Assembly: GCA_030180135.1 (NCBI GenBank)
Contig: CM058230.1
Coordinates: forward strand, 105,081,503 to 105,145,502
Reading direction: 5' to 3'
Length of the DNA: 64,000 bases
Origin: Orychophragmus violaceus
Lineage: Eukaryota > Streptophyta > Magnoliopsida > Brassicales > Brassicaceae
Part shown: piece after piece, positions 25,112-37,974 of the stretch
Position numbering within the stretch: the stretch's first letter is position 1
Layout: each line of letters opens with the position of its first letter
Translations under genes and position numbers: made by a program
Notes under the pieces: model-generated
What the model was told of the DNA's origin: nothing
The model's input: the letters and a program-made list of their open reading frames with translations, nothing else
Databases searched by the model: none

Positions 25112-28100
25112 TCATATAGACAGTAAGGAGGTGTGGTGGAGGAAACGGGTGAAAAAGAATGACGGGATAGGATAAACTGATCGTGGACTGATCCTATGCA
25201 CCGTGGGACAGTCGCGGTACATGAAAAACAAAGTGTTCATGGCCCGGGAAGAATCGGGTCGAGTTTTTTCGAAAGTACCACAACCAAAACCCCTCATATG
25301 GACAGTAAGGAGGTGTGTTGGAGGAAACGAGTGAAAAAAATGACGGTATATGATAAACTGATCGTGGACTGATCCTATGCACCGTGGGACAGTCGCGGTG
25401 CATGAAAAACCAAGTGTTCATGTCCCGGGAAGGATCGGCTCGAGTTTTTTCGAAAGTACCACGACCAAAACCCCTCATATGGACAGTAAGGAGATGTGGT
25501 GGAGGAAACATGTGAAAAAAAAATGACGGTATATGATAAACCGATCGTGGACTGATCCTATGCACCGTGGGACAGTCGCGGTGCATGAAAAACAAAGTGT
25601 TCATGGCCCGGGAAGAATCGGGTCGAGTTTTTTCGAAAGTACCACGACCAAAACCCCTCATATGGACAGTAAGGAGGTGTGTTGGAGGAAACGAGTGAAA
25701 AAAATGACGGTATATGATAAACTGATCGTGGACTGATCCTATGCACCGTGGCACAGTCGCGGTGCATGAAAAACCAAGTGTTCATGGCCCGGGAAGGATC
25801 GGGTTGAGTTTTTTCGAAAGTACCACGACCAAAACCCCTCATATGGACAGTAAGGAGGTGTGGTGGAGGAAACATGAGAAAAAAATGACGGTATATGATA
25901 AACTGATCGTGGACTGATCCTATGCACAGTGGGACAGTCGCGGTGCAGGAAAAACCAAGTGTTCATGTCCCGGGAAGGATCGGGTCGAGTTTTTTCTAAA
26001 GTACCACGACCAAAACCCCTCATATAGACAGTAAGGAGGTGTGGTGGAGGAAACGGGTGAAAAAAATGACGGGATATGATAAACTGATCGTGGACTGATC
26101 CTATGCACCGTGGGACAGTCGCGGTGCATGAAAAACCAAGTGTTCATGTCCCGGGAAGGATCGGGTCGAGTTTTTTCGAAAGTACCACGACCAAAACCCC
26201 TCATATAGACAGTAAGGAGGTGTGGTGGAGGAAACAGGTGAAAAAAAATGACGGGATATGATAAACTGATCGTGGACTGATCCTATGCACCGTGGGACAG
26301 TCGCGGTGCATGAAAAACCAAGTGTTCATGGCCCGGGAAGAATCGGGTCGAGTTTTTTCGAAAGTACCACGACCAAAACCCCTCATATGGACAGTAAGGA
26401 GGTGTGGTGGAGGAAACGGGTGAAAAAAATGACGGTATATGATAAACTGATCGTAGACTGATCCTATGCACCGTGGGACAGTCGCGGTGCATGAAAAACC
26501 AAGTGTTCATGTCCCGGGAAGGATCGGGTCGAGTTTTTTCGAAAGTACCACGACCAAAACCCCTCATATAGACAGTAAGGAGGTGTGGTGGAGGAAACGG
26601 GTGAAAAAAAAATGACGAGATATGATAAACTGATCATGGACTGATCCTATGCACCGTGGGACAGTCGCGGTGCATGAAAAACCAAGTGTTCATGGCCCGG
26701 GAAGAATCGGGTCGAGTTTTTTCGAAAGTACCACGACCAAAACCCCTCATATGGACAGTAAGGAGGTGTGGTGGAGGAAACAGGTGAAAAAAAAAATGAC
26801 GGGATAGGATAAACTGATCGTGGACTGATCCTATGCACCGTGGGACAGTCGCGGTGCATGAAAAACCAAGTGTTCATGTCCCGGGAAGGATCGGGTCGAG
26901 TTTTTTCGAAAGTACCACGACCAAAACCCCTCATATAGACAGTAAGGAGGTGTGGTGGAGGAAACGGGTGAAAAAAATGACGGGATATGATAAACTGATC
27001 GTGGACTGATCCTATGTACTGTGGGACAGTCGCGGTGCATGAAAAACCAAGTGTTCATGGCCCGGGAAGAATCAGGTCGAGTTTTTTCGAAAGTACCATG
27101 ACCAAAACCCCTCATATGGACAGTAAGGAGGTGTGGTGGAGGAAACGGGTGAAAACAAAATGACGGTATATGATAAACTGATCGTGGAGTGTTCCTATGC
27201 ACCGTGGGACAGTCGCGGTGCATGAAAAACCAAGTGTTCATGTCCCGAGAAGGATCGGGTCGAGTTTTTTCGAAAGTACCACGACCAAAACGCCTCATAT
27301 AGACAGTAAGGAGGTGTGGTGGAGGAAACGGGTGAAAAAAATGACGGGATATGATAAACTGATCATGGACTAATCCTATGCACCGTGGGACAGTCGCGGT
27401 GCATGAAAAACCAAGTGTTCATGGCCCGGGAAGAATCGGGTCGAGTTTTTTCGAAAGTACCACGACCAAAACCCCTCATATGGACAGTAAGGAGGTGTGG
27501 TGGAGGAAACAGGTGAAAAAAAATGACGGTATATGATAAACTGATCGTGGACTGATCCTATGCACCATGGGACAGTCGTGGTGCATGAAAAACCAAGTGT
27601 TCATGGCCCGGGAAGAATCGGGTTGAGTTTTTTCGAAAGTACCACGACCAAAACCCCTCATATGGATAGTAAGGAGGTGTGGTGGAGGAAACAGGAGAAA
27701 AAAAATGACGGTATATGATAAACTGATCGTGGACTGATCCTATGCACCGTGGGACAGTCGCGGTGCAGGAAAAACCAAGTGTTCATGTCCCGGGAAGGAT
27801 CGGGTCGAGTTTTTTCTAAAGTACCACGACCAAAACCCCTCACATGGACAGTGAGGAGGTGTGGTGGAGGAAACGGGTGAAAAAATGACGGGAAAGGATA
27901 AACTGATCGTGGACTGATCCTATGCACCGTGGGACAGTCGCGGTGCATGAAAAACCAAGTGTTCATGGCCCGGGAAGAATCGGGTCGAGTTTTTTCGAAA
28001 GTACCACGACCAAAACCCCTCATATGGACAGTAAGGAGGTGTGGTGGAGGAAACGGGTGAAAAAAATGACGGTATATGATAAACTGATCGTGGACTGATC

Positions 28101-28922
28101 CTATGCACCGTGGGACAGTCGCGGTGCATGAAAAACCAAGTGTTCATGTCCCGGGAAGGATCGGGTCGAGTTTTTTCGAAAGTACCACGACCAAAACCCC
28201 TCATATGGACAGTAAGGAGGTGTGGTGGAGGAAACAGGAGAAAAAAAATGACGGTATATGATAAACTGATCGTGGACTGATCCTATGCACCGTGGGACAG
28301 TCGCGGTGCAGGAAAAACCAAGTGTTCATGTCCCGGGAAGGATCGGGTCGAGTTTTTTCTAAAGTACCACGACCAAAACCCCTCATATAGACAGTAAGGA
28401 GGTGTGGTGGAGGAAACGGGTGAAAAAAATGACGGGATATGATAAACTGATCGTGGACTGATCCTATGCACCGTGGGACAGTCGCGGTGCATGAAAAACC
28501 AAGTGTTCATGTCCCGGGAAGGATCGGGTCGAGTTTTTTCGAAAGTACCACGACCAAAACCCCTCATATAGACAGTAAGGAGGTGTGGTGGAGGAAACAG
28601 GTGAAAAAAAATGACGGGATATGATAAACTGATCGTGGACTGATCCTATGCACCGTGGGACAGTCGCGGTGCATGAAAAACCAAGTGTTCATGGCCCGGG
28701 AAGAATCGGGTCGAGTTTTTTCGAAAGTACCACGACCAAAACCCCTCATATGGACAGTAAGGAGGTGTGGTGGAGGAAACGGGTGAAAAAATGACGGTAT
28801 ATGATAAACTGATCGTGGACTGATCCTATGCACCGTGGGACAGTCGCGGTGCATGAAAAACCAAGTGTTCATGTCCCGGGAAGGATCGGGTCGAGTTTTT
28901 TAAGTACCACGACCAAAACCCC
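25112..28922. repeat. 21-monomer higher-order repeat block, copy 2 (3.81 kb)
   Basis: Tandem copy of 21303-25111, nearly base for base. Differences I can see are few: GTGGCACAGTCG near 25750 in place of GTGGGACAGTCG, restoration of the missing C, and GAAGAATC near 28700 in place of GACGAATC near 24890. Such identity over 3.8 kb indicates very recent block duplication. Confidence 0.85.
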
Positions 28923-31275
28923 TCATATAGACAGTAAGGAGGTGTGGTGGAGGAAACGGGTGAAAAAGAATGACGGGATAGGATAAACTGATCGTGGACT
29001 GATCCTATGCACCGTGGGACAGTCGCGGTACATGAAAAACAAAGTGTTCATGGCCCGGGAAGAATCGGGTCGAGTTTTTTCGAAAGTACCACAACCAAAA
29101 CCCCTCATATGGACAGTAAGGAGGTGTGTTGGAGGAAACGAGTGAAAAAAATGACGGTATATGATAAACTGATCGTGGACTGATCCTATGCACCGTGGGA
29201 CAGTCGCGGTGCATGAAAAACCAAGTGTTCATGTCCCGGGAAGGATCGGCTCGAGTTTTTTCGAAAGTACCACGACCAAAACCCCTCATATGGACAGTAA
29301 GGAGATGTGGTGGAGGAAACATGTGAAAAAAAAATGACGGTATATGATAAACCGATCGTGGACTGATCCTATGCACCGTGGGACAGTCGCGGTGCATGAA
29401 AAACAAAGTGTTCATGGCCCGGGAAGAATCGGGTCGAGTTTTTTCGAAAGTACCACGACCAAAACCCCTCATATGGACAGTAAGGAGGTGTGTTGGAGGA
29501 AACGAGTGAAAAAATGACGGTATATGATAAACTGATCGTGGACTGATCCTATGCACCGTGGGACAGTCGCGGTGCATGAAAAACCAAGTGTTCATGGCCC
29601 GGGAAGGATCGGGTTGAGTTTTTTCGAAAGTACCACGACCAAAACCCCTCATATGGACAGTAAGGAGGTGTGGTGGAGGAAACATGAGAAAAAAATGACG
29701 GTATATGATAAACTGATCGTGGACTGATCCTATGCACAGTGGGATAGTCGCGGTGCAGGAAAAACCAAGTGTTCATGTCCCGGGAAGGATCGGGTCGAGT
29801 TTTTTCTAAAGTACCACGACCAAAACCCCTCATATAGACAGTAAGGAGGTGTGGTGGAGGAAACGGGTGAAAAAAATGACGGGATATGATAAACTGATCG
29901 TGGACTGATCCTATGCACCGTGGGACAGTCGCGGTGCATGAAAAACCAAGTGTTCATGTCCCGGGAAGGATCGGGTCGAGTTTTTTCGAAAGTACCACGA
30001 CCAAAACCCCTCATATGGACAGTAAGGAGGTGTGGTGGAGGAAACGGGTGAAAAAAATGACGGTATATGATAAACTGATCGTGGAGTGTTCCTATGCACC
30101 GTGGGACAGTCGCGGTGCATGAAAAACCAAGTGTTCATGTCCCGGGAAGGATCGGGTCGAGTTTTTTCGAAAGTACCACGACCAAAACGCCTCATATAGA
30201 CAGTAAGGAGGTGTGGTGGAGGAAACGGGTGAAAAAAATGACGGGATATGATAAACTGATCATGGACTAATCCTATGCACCGTGGGACAGTCGCGGTGCA
30301 TGAAAAACCAAGTGTTCATGGCCCGGGAAGAATCGGGTCGAGTTTTTTCGAAAGTACCACGACCAAAACCCCTCATATGGACAGTAAGGAGGTGTGGTGG
30401 TGGAAACAGGTGAAAAAAATGACGGTATATGATAAACTGATCGTGGACTGATCCTATGCACCATGGGACAGTCGTGGTGCATGAAAAACCAAGTGTTCAT
30501 GGCCCGGGAAGAATCGGGTTGAGTTTTTTCGAAAGTACCACGACCAAAACCCCTCATATGGACAGTAAGGAGGTGTGGTGGAGGAAACAGGAGAAAAAAA
30601 ATGACGGTATATGATAAACTGATCGTGGACTGATCCTATGCACCGTGGGACAGTCGCGGTGCAGGAAAAACCAAGTGTTCATGTCCCGGGAAGGATCGGG
30701 TCGAGTTTTTTCTAAAGTACCACGACCAAAACCCCTCATATAGACAGTAAGGAGGTGTGGTGGAGGAAACGGGTGAAAAAAATGACGGGATATGATAAAC
30801 TGATCGTGGACTGATCCTATGCACCGTGGGACAGTCGCGGTGCATGAAAAACCAAGTGTTCATGTCCCGGGAAGGATCGGGTCGAGTTTTTTCGAAAGTA
30901 CCACGACCAAAACCCCTCATATAGACAATAAGGAGGTGTGGTGGAGGAAACAGGTGAAAAAAAATGACGGGATATGATAAACTGATCGTGGACTGATCCT
31001 ATGCACCGTGGGACAGTCGCGGTGCATGAAAAACCAAGTGTTCATGGCCCGGGAAGAATCGGGTCGAGTTTTTTCGAAAGTACCACGACCAAAACCCCTC
31101 ATATGGACAGTAAGGAGGTGTGGTGGAGGAAACGGGTGAAAAAATGACGGTATATGATAAACTGATCGTGGACTGATCCTATGCACCGTGGGACAGTCGC
31201 GGTGCATGAAAAACCAAGTGTTCATGTCCCGGGAAGGATCGGGTCGAGTTTTTTAAGTACCACGACCAAAACCCC
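28923..31275. repeat. 13-monomer higher-order repeat block (2.35 kb)
   Basis: It starts like the 21-mer blocks for about five monomers, then switches at about 30000-30080 to a GTGGAGTGTTCC monomer followed by the GATCATGGACTAATCC and GTCGTGGTGC monomers typical of 13948-14600. It ends with the shared terminal monomers. A similar 13-mer lies at 32724-35077. Private marks include GGGATAGTCG near 29742 and a shorter A run near 29512. Confidence 0.8.
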
Positions 31276-32723
31276 TCATATAGACAGTAAGGAGGTGTGG
31301 TGGAGGAAACGGGTGAAAAAGAATGACGGGATAGGATAAACTGATCGTGGACTGATCCTATGCACCGTGGGACAGTCGCGGTACATGAAAAACAAAGTGT
31401 TCATGGCCCGGGAAGAATCGGGTCGAGTTTTTTCGAAAGTACCACAACCAAAACCCCTCATATGGACAGTAAGGAGGTGTGTTGGAGGAAACGAGTGAAA
31501 AAAATGACGGTATATGATAAACTGATCGTGGACTGATCCTATGCACCGTGGGACAGTCGCGGTGCATGAAAAACCAAGTGTTCATGTCCCGGGAAGGATC
31601 GGCTCGAGTTTTTTCGAAAGTACCACGACCAAAACCCCTCATATGGACAGTAAGGAGATGTGGTGGAGGAAACATGTGAAAAAAAAATGACGGTATATGA
31701 TAAACCGATCGTGGACTGATCCTATGCACCGTGGGACAGTCGCGGTGCATGAAAAACAAAGTGTTCATGGCCCGGGAAGAATCGGGTCGAGTTTTTTCGA
31801 AAGTACCACGACCAAAACCCCTCATATGGACAGTAAGGAGGTGTGTTGGAGGAAACGAGTGAAAAAAATGACGGTATATGATAAACTGATCGTGGACTGA
31901 TCCTATGCACCGTGGGACAGTCGCGGTGCATGAAAAACCAAGTGTTCATGGCCCGGGAAGGATCGGGTTGAGTTTTTTCGAAAGTACCACGACCAAAACC
32001 CCTCATATGGACAGTAAGGAGGTGTGGTGGAGGAAACATGAGAAAAAAATGACGGTATATGATAAACTGATCGTGGACTGATCCTATGCACAGTGGGACA
32101 GTCGCGGTGCAGGAAAAACCAAGTGTTCATGTCCCGGGAAGGATCGGGTCGAGTTTTTTCTAAAGTACCACGACCAAAACCCCTCATATAGACAGTAAGG
32201 AGGTGTGGTGGAGGAAACGGGTGAAAAAAATGACGGGATATGATAAACTGATCGTGGACTGATCCTATGCACCGTGGGACCGTCGCGGTGCATGAAAAAC
32301 CAAGTGTTCATGTCCCGGGAAGGATCGGGTCGAGTTTTTTCGAAAGTACCACGACCAAAACCCCTCATATAGACAGTAAGGAGGTGTGGTGGAGGAAACA
32401 GGTGAAAAAAAATGACGGGATATGATAAACTGATCGTGGACTGATCCTATGCACCGTGGGACAGTCGCGGTGCATGAAAAACCAAGTGTTCATGGCCCGG
32501 GAAGAATCGGGTCGAGTTTTTTCGAAAGTACCACGACCAAAACCCCTCATATGGACAGTAAGGAGGTGTGGTGGAGGAAACGGGTGAAAAAATGACGGTA
32601 TATGATAAACTGATCGTGGACTGATCCTATGCACCGTGGGACAGTCGCGGTGCATGAAAAACCAAGTGTTCATGTCCCGGGAAGGATCGGGTCGAGTTTT
32701 TTAAGTACCACGACCAAAACCCC
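31276..32723. repeat. 8-monomer higher-order repeat block (1.45 kb)
   Basis: It has the first monomers of the 21-mer (compare 21303-22395) joined directly to its last ones (compare 24753-25111). It is therefore the 21-mer minus 13 contiguous monomers, as unequal exchange would produce. A private GGGACCGTCG variant lies at about 32280. Confidence 0.82.
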
Positions 32724-35077
32724 TCATATAGACAGTAAGGAGGTGTGGTGGAGGAAACGGGTGAAAAAGAATGACGGGATAGGATAAACTGATCGTGGAC
32801 TGATCCTATGCACCGTGGGACAGTCGCGGTACATGAAAAACAAAGTGTTCATGGCCCGGGAAGAATCGGGTCGAGTTTTTTCGAAAGTACCACAACCAAA
32901 ACCCCTCATATGGACAGTAAGGAGGTGTGTTGGAGGAAACGAGTGAAAAAAATGACGGTATATGATAAACTGATCGTGGACTGATCCTATGCACCGTGGG
33001 ACAGTCGCGGTGCATGAAAAACCAAGTGTTCATGTCCCGGGAAGGATCGGCTCGAGTTTTTTCGAAAGTACCACGACCAAAACCCCTCATATGGACAGTA
33101 AGGAGATGTGGTGGAGGAAACATGTGAAAAAAAAATGACGGTATATGATAAACCGATCGTGGACTGATCCTATGCACCGTGGGACAGTCGCGGTGCATGA
33201 AAAACAAAGTGTTCATGGCCCGGGAAGAATCGGGTCGAGTTTTTTCGAAAGTACCACGACCAAAACCCCTCATATGGACAGTAAGGAGGTGTGTTGGAGG
33301 AAACGAGTGAAAAAAATGACGGTATATGATAAACTGATCGTGGACTGATCCTATGCACCGTGGGACAGTCGCGGTGCATGAAAAACCAAGTGTTCATGGC
33401 CCGGGAAGGATCGGGTTGAGTTTTTTCGAAAGTACCACGACCAAAACCCCTCATATGGACAGTAAGGAGGTGTGGTGGAGGAAACATGAGAAAAAAATGA
33501 CGGTATATGATAAACTGATCGTGGACTGATCCTATGCACAGTGGGACAGTCGCGGTGCAGGAAAAACCAAGTGTTCATGTCCCGGGAAGGATCGGGTCGA
33601 GTTTTTTCTAAAGTACCACGACCAAAACCCCTCATATAGACAGTAAGGAGGTGTGGTGGAGGAAACGGGTGAAAAAAATGACGGGATATGATAAACTGAT
33701 CGTGGACTGATCCTATGCACCGTGGGACAGTCGCGGTGCATGAAAAACCAAGTGTTCATGTCCCGGGAAGGATCGGGTCGAGTTTTTTCGAAAGTACCAC
33801 GACCAAAACCCCTCATATGGAGAGTAAGGAGGTGTGGTGGAGGAAACGGGTGAAAAAAATGACGGTATATGATAAACTGATCGTGGAGTGTTCCTATGCA
33901 CCGTGGGACAGTCGCGGTGCATGAAAAACCAAGTGTTCATGTCCCGGGAAGGATCGGGTCGAGTTTTTTCGAAAGTACCACGACCAAAACGCCTCATATA
34001 GACAGTAAGGAGGTGTGGTGGAGGAAACGGGTGAAAAAAATGACGGGATATGATAAACTGATCATGGACTAATCCTATGCACCGTGGGACAGTCGCGGTG
34101 CATGAAAAACCAAGTGTTCATGGCCCGGGAAGAATCGGGTCGAGTTTTTTCGAAAGTACCACGACCAAAACCCCTCATATGGACAGTAAGGGGGTGTGGT
34201 GGTGGAAACAGGTGAAAAAAATGACGGTATATGATAAACTGATCGTGGACTGATCCTATGCACCATGGGACAGTCGTGGTGCATGAAAAACCAAGTGTTC
34301 ATGGCCCGGGAAGAATCGGGTTGAGTTTTTTCGAAAGTACCACGACCAAAACCCCTCATATGGACAGTAAGGAGGTGTGGTGGAGGAAACAGGAGAAAAA
34401 AAATGACGGTATATGATAAACTGATCGTGGACTGATCCTATGCACCGTGGGACAGTCGCGGTGCAGGAAAAACCAAGTGTTCATGTCCCGGGAAGGATCG
34501 GGTCGAGTTTTTTCTAAAGTACCACGACCAAAACCCCTCATATAGACAGTAAGGAGGTGTGGTGGAGGAAACGGGTGAAAAAAATGACGGGATATGATAA
34601 ACTGATCGTGGACTGATCCTATGCACCGTGGGACAGTCGCGGTGCATGAAAAACCAAGTGTTCATGTCCCGGGAAGGATCGGGTCGAGTTTTTTCGAAAG
34701 TACCACGACCAAAACCCCTCATATAGACAGTAAGGAGGTGTGGTGGAGGAAACAGGTGAAAAAAAATGACGGGATATGATAAACTGATCGTGGACTGATC
34801 CTATGCACCGTGGGACAGTCGCGGTGCATGAAAAACCAAGTGTTCATGGCCCGGGAAGAATCGGGTCGAGTTTTTTCGAAAGTACCACGACCAAAACCCC
34901 TCATATGGACAGTAAGGAGGTGTGGTGGAGGAAACGGGTGAAAAAATGACGGTATATGATAAACTGATCGTGGACTGATCCTATGCACCGTGGGACAGTC
35001 GCGGTGCATGAAAAACCAAGTGTTCATGTCCCGGGAAGGATCGGGTCGAGTTTTTTAAGTACCACGACCAAAACCCC
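32724..35077. repeat. 13-monomer higher-order repeat block, second copy (2.35 kb)
   Basis: It repeats the variant order of 28923-31275 at an offset of about 3802 bp. Private marks are GGAGAGTAAGG near 33820 and AAGGGGGTGTGG near 34189. The arrangement 13-8-13 means the 13+8 pair itself forms a repeating 21-monomer (3.80 kb) super-block. Confidence 0.8.
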
Positions 35078-37974
35078 TCATATAGACAGTAAGGAGGTGT
35101 GGTGGAGGAAACGGGTGAAAAAGAATGACGGGATAGGATAAACTGATCGTGGACTGATCCTATGCACCGTGGGACAGTCGCGGTACATGAAAAACAAAGT
35201 GTTCATGGCCCGGGAAGAATCGGGTCGAGTTTTTTCGAAAGTACCACAACCAAAACCCCTCATATGGACAGTAAGGAGGTGTGTTGGAGGAAACGAGTGA
35301 AAAAAATGACGGTATATGATAAACTGATCGTGGACTGATCCTATGCACCGTGGGACAGTCGCGGTGCATGAAAAACCAAGTGTTCATGTCCCGGGAAGGA
35401 TCGGCTCGAGTTTTTTCGAAAGTACCACGACCAAAACCCCTCATATGGACAGTAAGGAGATGTGGTGGAGGAAACATGTGAAAAAAAAATGACGGTATAT
35501 GATAAACCGATCGTGGACTGATCCTATGCACCGTGGGACAGTCGCGGTGCATGAAAAACAAAGTGTTCATGGCCCGGGAAGAATCGGGTCGAGTTTTTTC
35601 GAAAGTACCACGACCAAAACCCCTCATATGGACAGTAAGGAGGTGTGTTGGAGGAAACGAGTGAAAAAAATGACGGTATATGATAAACTGATCGTGGACT
35701 GATCCTATGCACCGTGGGACAGTCGCGGTGCATGAAAAACCAAGTGTTCATGGCCCGGGAAGGATCGGGTTGAGTTTTTTCGAAAGTACCATGACCAAAA
35801 CCCCTCATATGGACAGTAAGGAGGTGTGGTGGAGGAAACATGAGAAAAAAATGACGGTATATGATAAACTGATCGTGGAGTGTTCCTATGCACCGTGGGA
35901 CAGTCGCGGTGCATGAAAAACCAAGTGTTCATGTCCCGGGAAGGATCGGGTCGAGTTTTTTCGAAAGTACCACGACCAAAACGCCTCATATAGACAGTAA
36001 GGAGGTGTGGTGGAGGAAACGGGTGAAAAAAATGACGGGATATGATAAACTGATCATGGACTAATCCTATGCACCGTGGGACAGTCGCGGTGCATGAAAA
36101 ACCAAGTGTTCATGGCCCGGGAAGAATCGGGTCGAGTTTTTTCGAAAGTACCACGACCAAAACCCCTCATATGGACAGTAAGGAGGTGTGGTGGTGGAAA
36201 CATGAGAAAAAAATTACGGTATATGATAAACTGATCGTGGAGTGTTCCTATGCACCGTGGGACAGTCGCGGTGCATGAAAAACCAAGTGTTCATGTCCCG
36301 GGAAGGATCGGGTCGAGTTTTTTCGAAAGTACCACGACCAAAACGCCTCATATAGACAGTAAGGAGGTGTGGTGGAGGAAACGGGTGAAAAAAATGACGG
36401 GATATGATAAACTGATCATGGACTAATCCTATGCACCGTGGGACAGTCGCGGTGCATGAAAAACCAAGTGTTCATGGCCCGGGAAGAATCGGGTCGAGTT
36501 TTTTCTAAAGTACCACGACCAAAACCCCTCATATAGACAGTAAGGAGGTGTGGTGGAGGAAACGGGTGAAAAAAATGACGGGATATGATAAACTGATCGT
36601 GGACTGATCCTATGCACCGTGGGACAGTCGCGGTGCATGAAAAACCAAGTGTTCATGTCCCGGGAAGGATCGGGTCGAGTTTTTTCGAAAGTACCACGAC
36701 CGAAACCCCTCATATAGACAGTAAGGAGGTGTGGTGGAGGAAACAGGTGAAAAAAATGACGGGATATGATAAACTGATCGTGGACTGATCCTATGCACCG
36801 TGGGACAGTCGCGGTGCATGAAAAACCAAGTGTTCATGGCCCGGGAAGAATCGGGTCGAGTTTTTTCGAAAGTACCACGACCAAAACCCCTCATATGGAC
36901 AGTAAGGAGGTGTGGTGGAGGAAACGGGTGAAAAAAATGACGGGATATGATAAACTGATCGTGGACTGATCCTATGCACCATGGGACAGTCGTGGTGCAT
37001 GAAAAACCAAGTGTTCATGGCCCGGGAAGAATCGGGTTGAGTTTTTTCGAAAGTACCACGACCAAAACCCCTCATATGGACAGTAAGGAGGTGTGGTGGA
37101 GGAAACAGGAGAAAAAAATGACGGTATATGATAAACTGATCGTGGACTGATCCTATGCACCATGGGACAGTCGTGGTGCATGAAAAACCAAGTGTTCATG
37201 GCCCGGGAAGAATCGGGTTGAGTTTTTTCGAAAGTACCACGACCAAAACCCCTCATATGGACAGTAAGGAGGTGTGGTGGAGGAAACAGGAGAAAAAAAA
37301 TGACGGTATATGATAAACTGATCGTGGACTGATCCTATGCACCGTGGGACAGTCGCGGTGCAGGAAAAACCAAGTGTTCATGTCCCGGGAAGGATCGGGT
37401 CGAGTTTTTTCTAAAGTACCACGACCAAAACCCCTCATATAGACAGTAAGGAGGTGTGGTGGAGGAAACGGGTGAAAAAAATGACGGGATATGATAAACT
37501 GATCGTGGACTGATCCTATGCACCGTGGGACAGTCGCGGTGCATGAAAAACCAAGTGTTCATGTCCCGGGAAGGATCGGGTCGAGTTTTTTCGAAAGTAC
37601 CACGACCAAAACCCCTCATATAGACAGTAAGGAGGTGTGGTGGAGGAAACAGGTGAAAAAAAATGACGGGATATGATAAACTGATCGTGGACTGATCCTA
37701 TGCACCGTGGGACAGTCGCGGTGCATGAAAAACCAAGTGTTCATGGCCCTGGAAGAATCGGGTCGAGTTTTTTCGAAAGTACCACGACCAAAACCCCTCA
37801 TATGGACAGTAAGGAGGTGTGGTGGAGGAAACGGGTGAAAAAATGACGGTATATGATAAACTGATCGTGGACTGATCCTATGCACCGTGGGACAGTCGCG
37901 GTGCATGAAAAACCAAGTGTTCATGTCCCGGGAAGGATCGGGTCGAGTTTTTTAAGTACCACGACCAAAACCCC
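35078..37974. repeat. 16-monomer chimeric higher-order block (2.90 kb)
   Basis: The block starts like its neighbours and then becomes irregular. A two-monomer unit (GTGGAGTGTTCC then GATCATGGACTAATCC) occurs twice in tandem, at 35876-36065 and 36238-36427, 362 bp apart. A single GTCGTGGTGC monomer is then duplicated in tandem near 36980 and 37161. It contains a private AAATTACGG variant near 36213. Confidence 0.78.
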
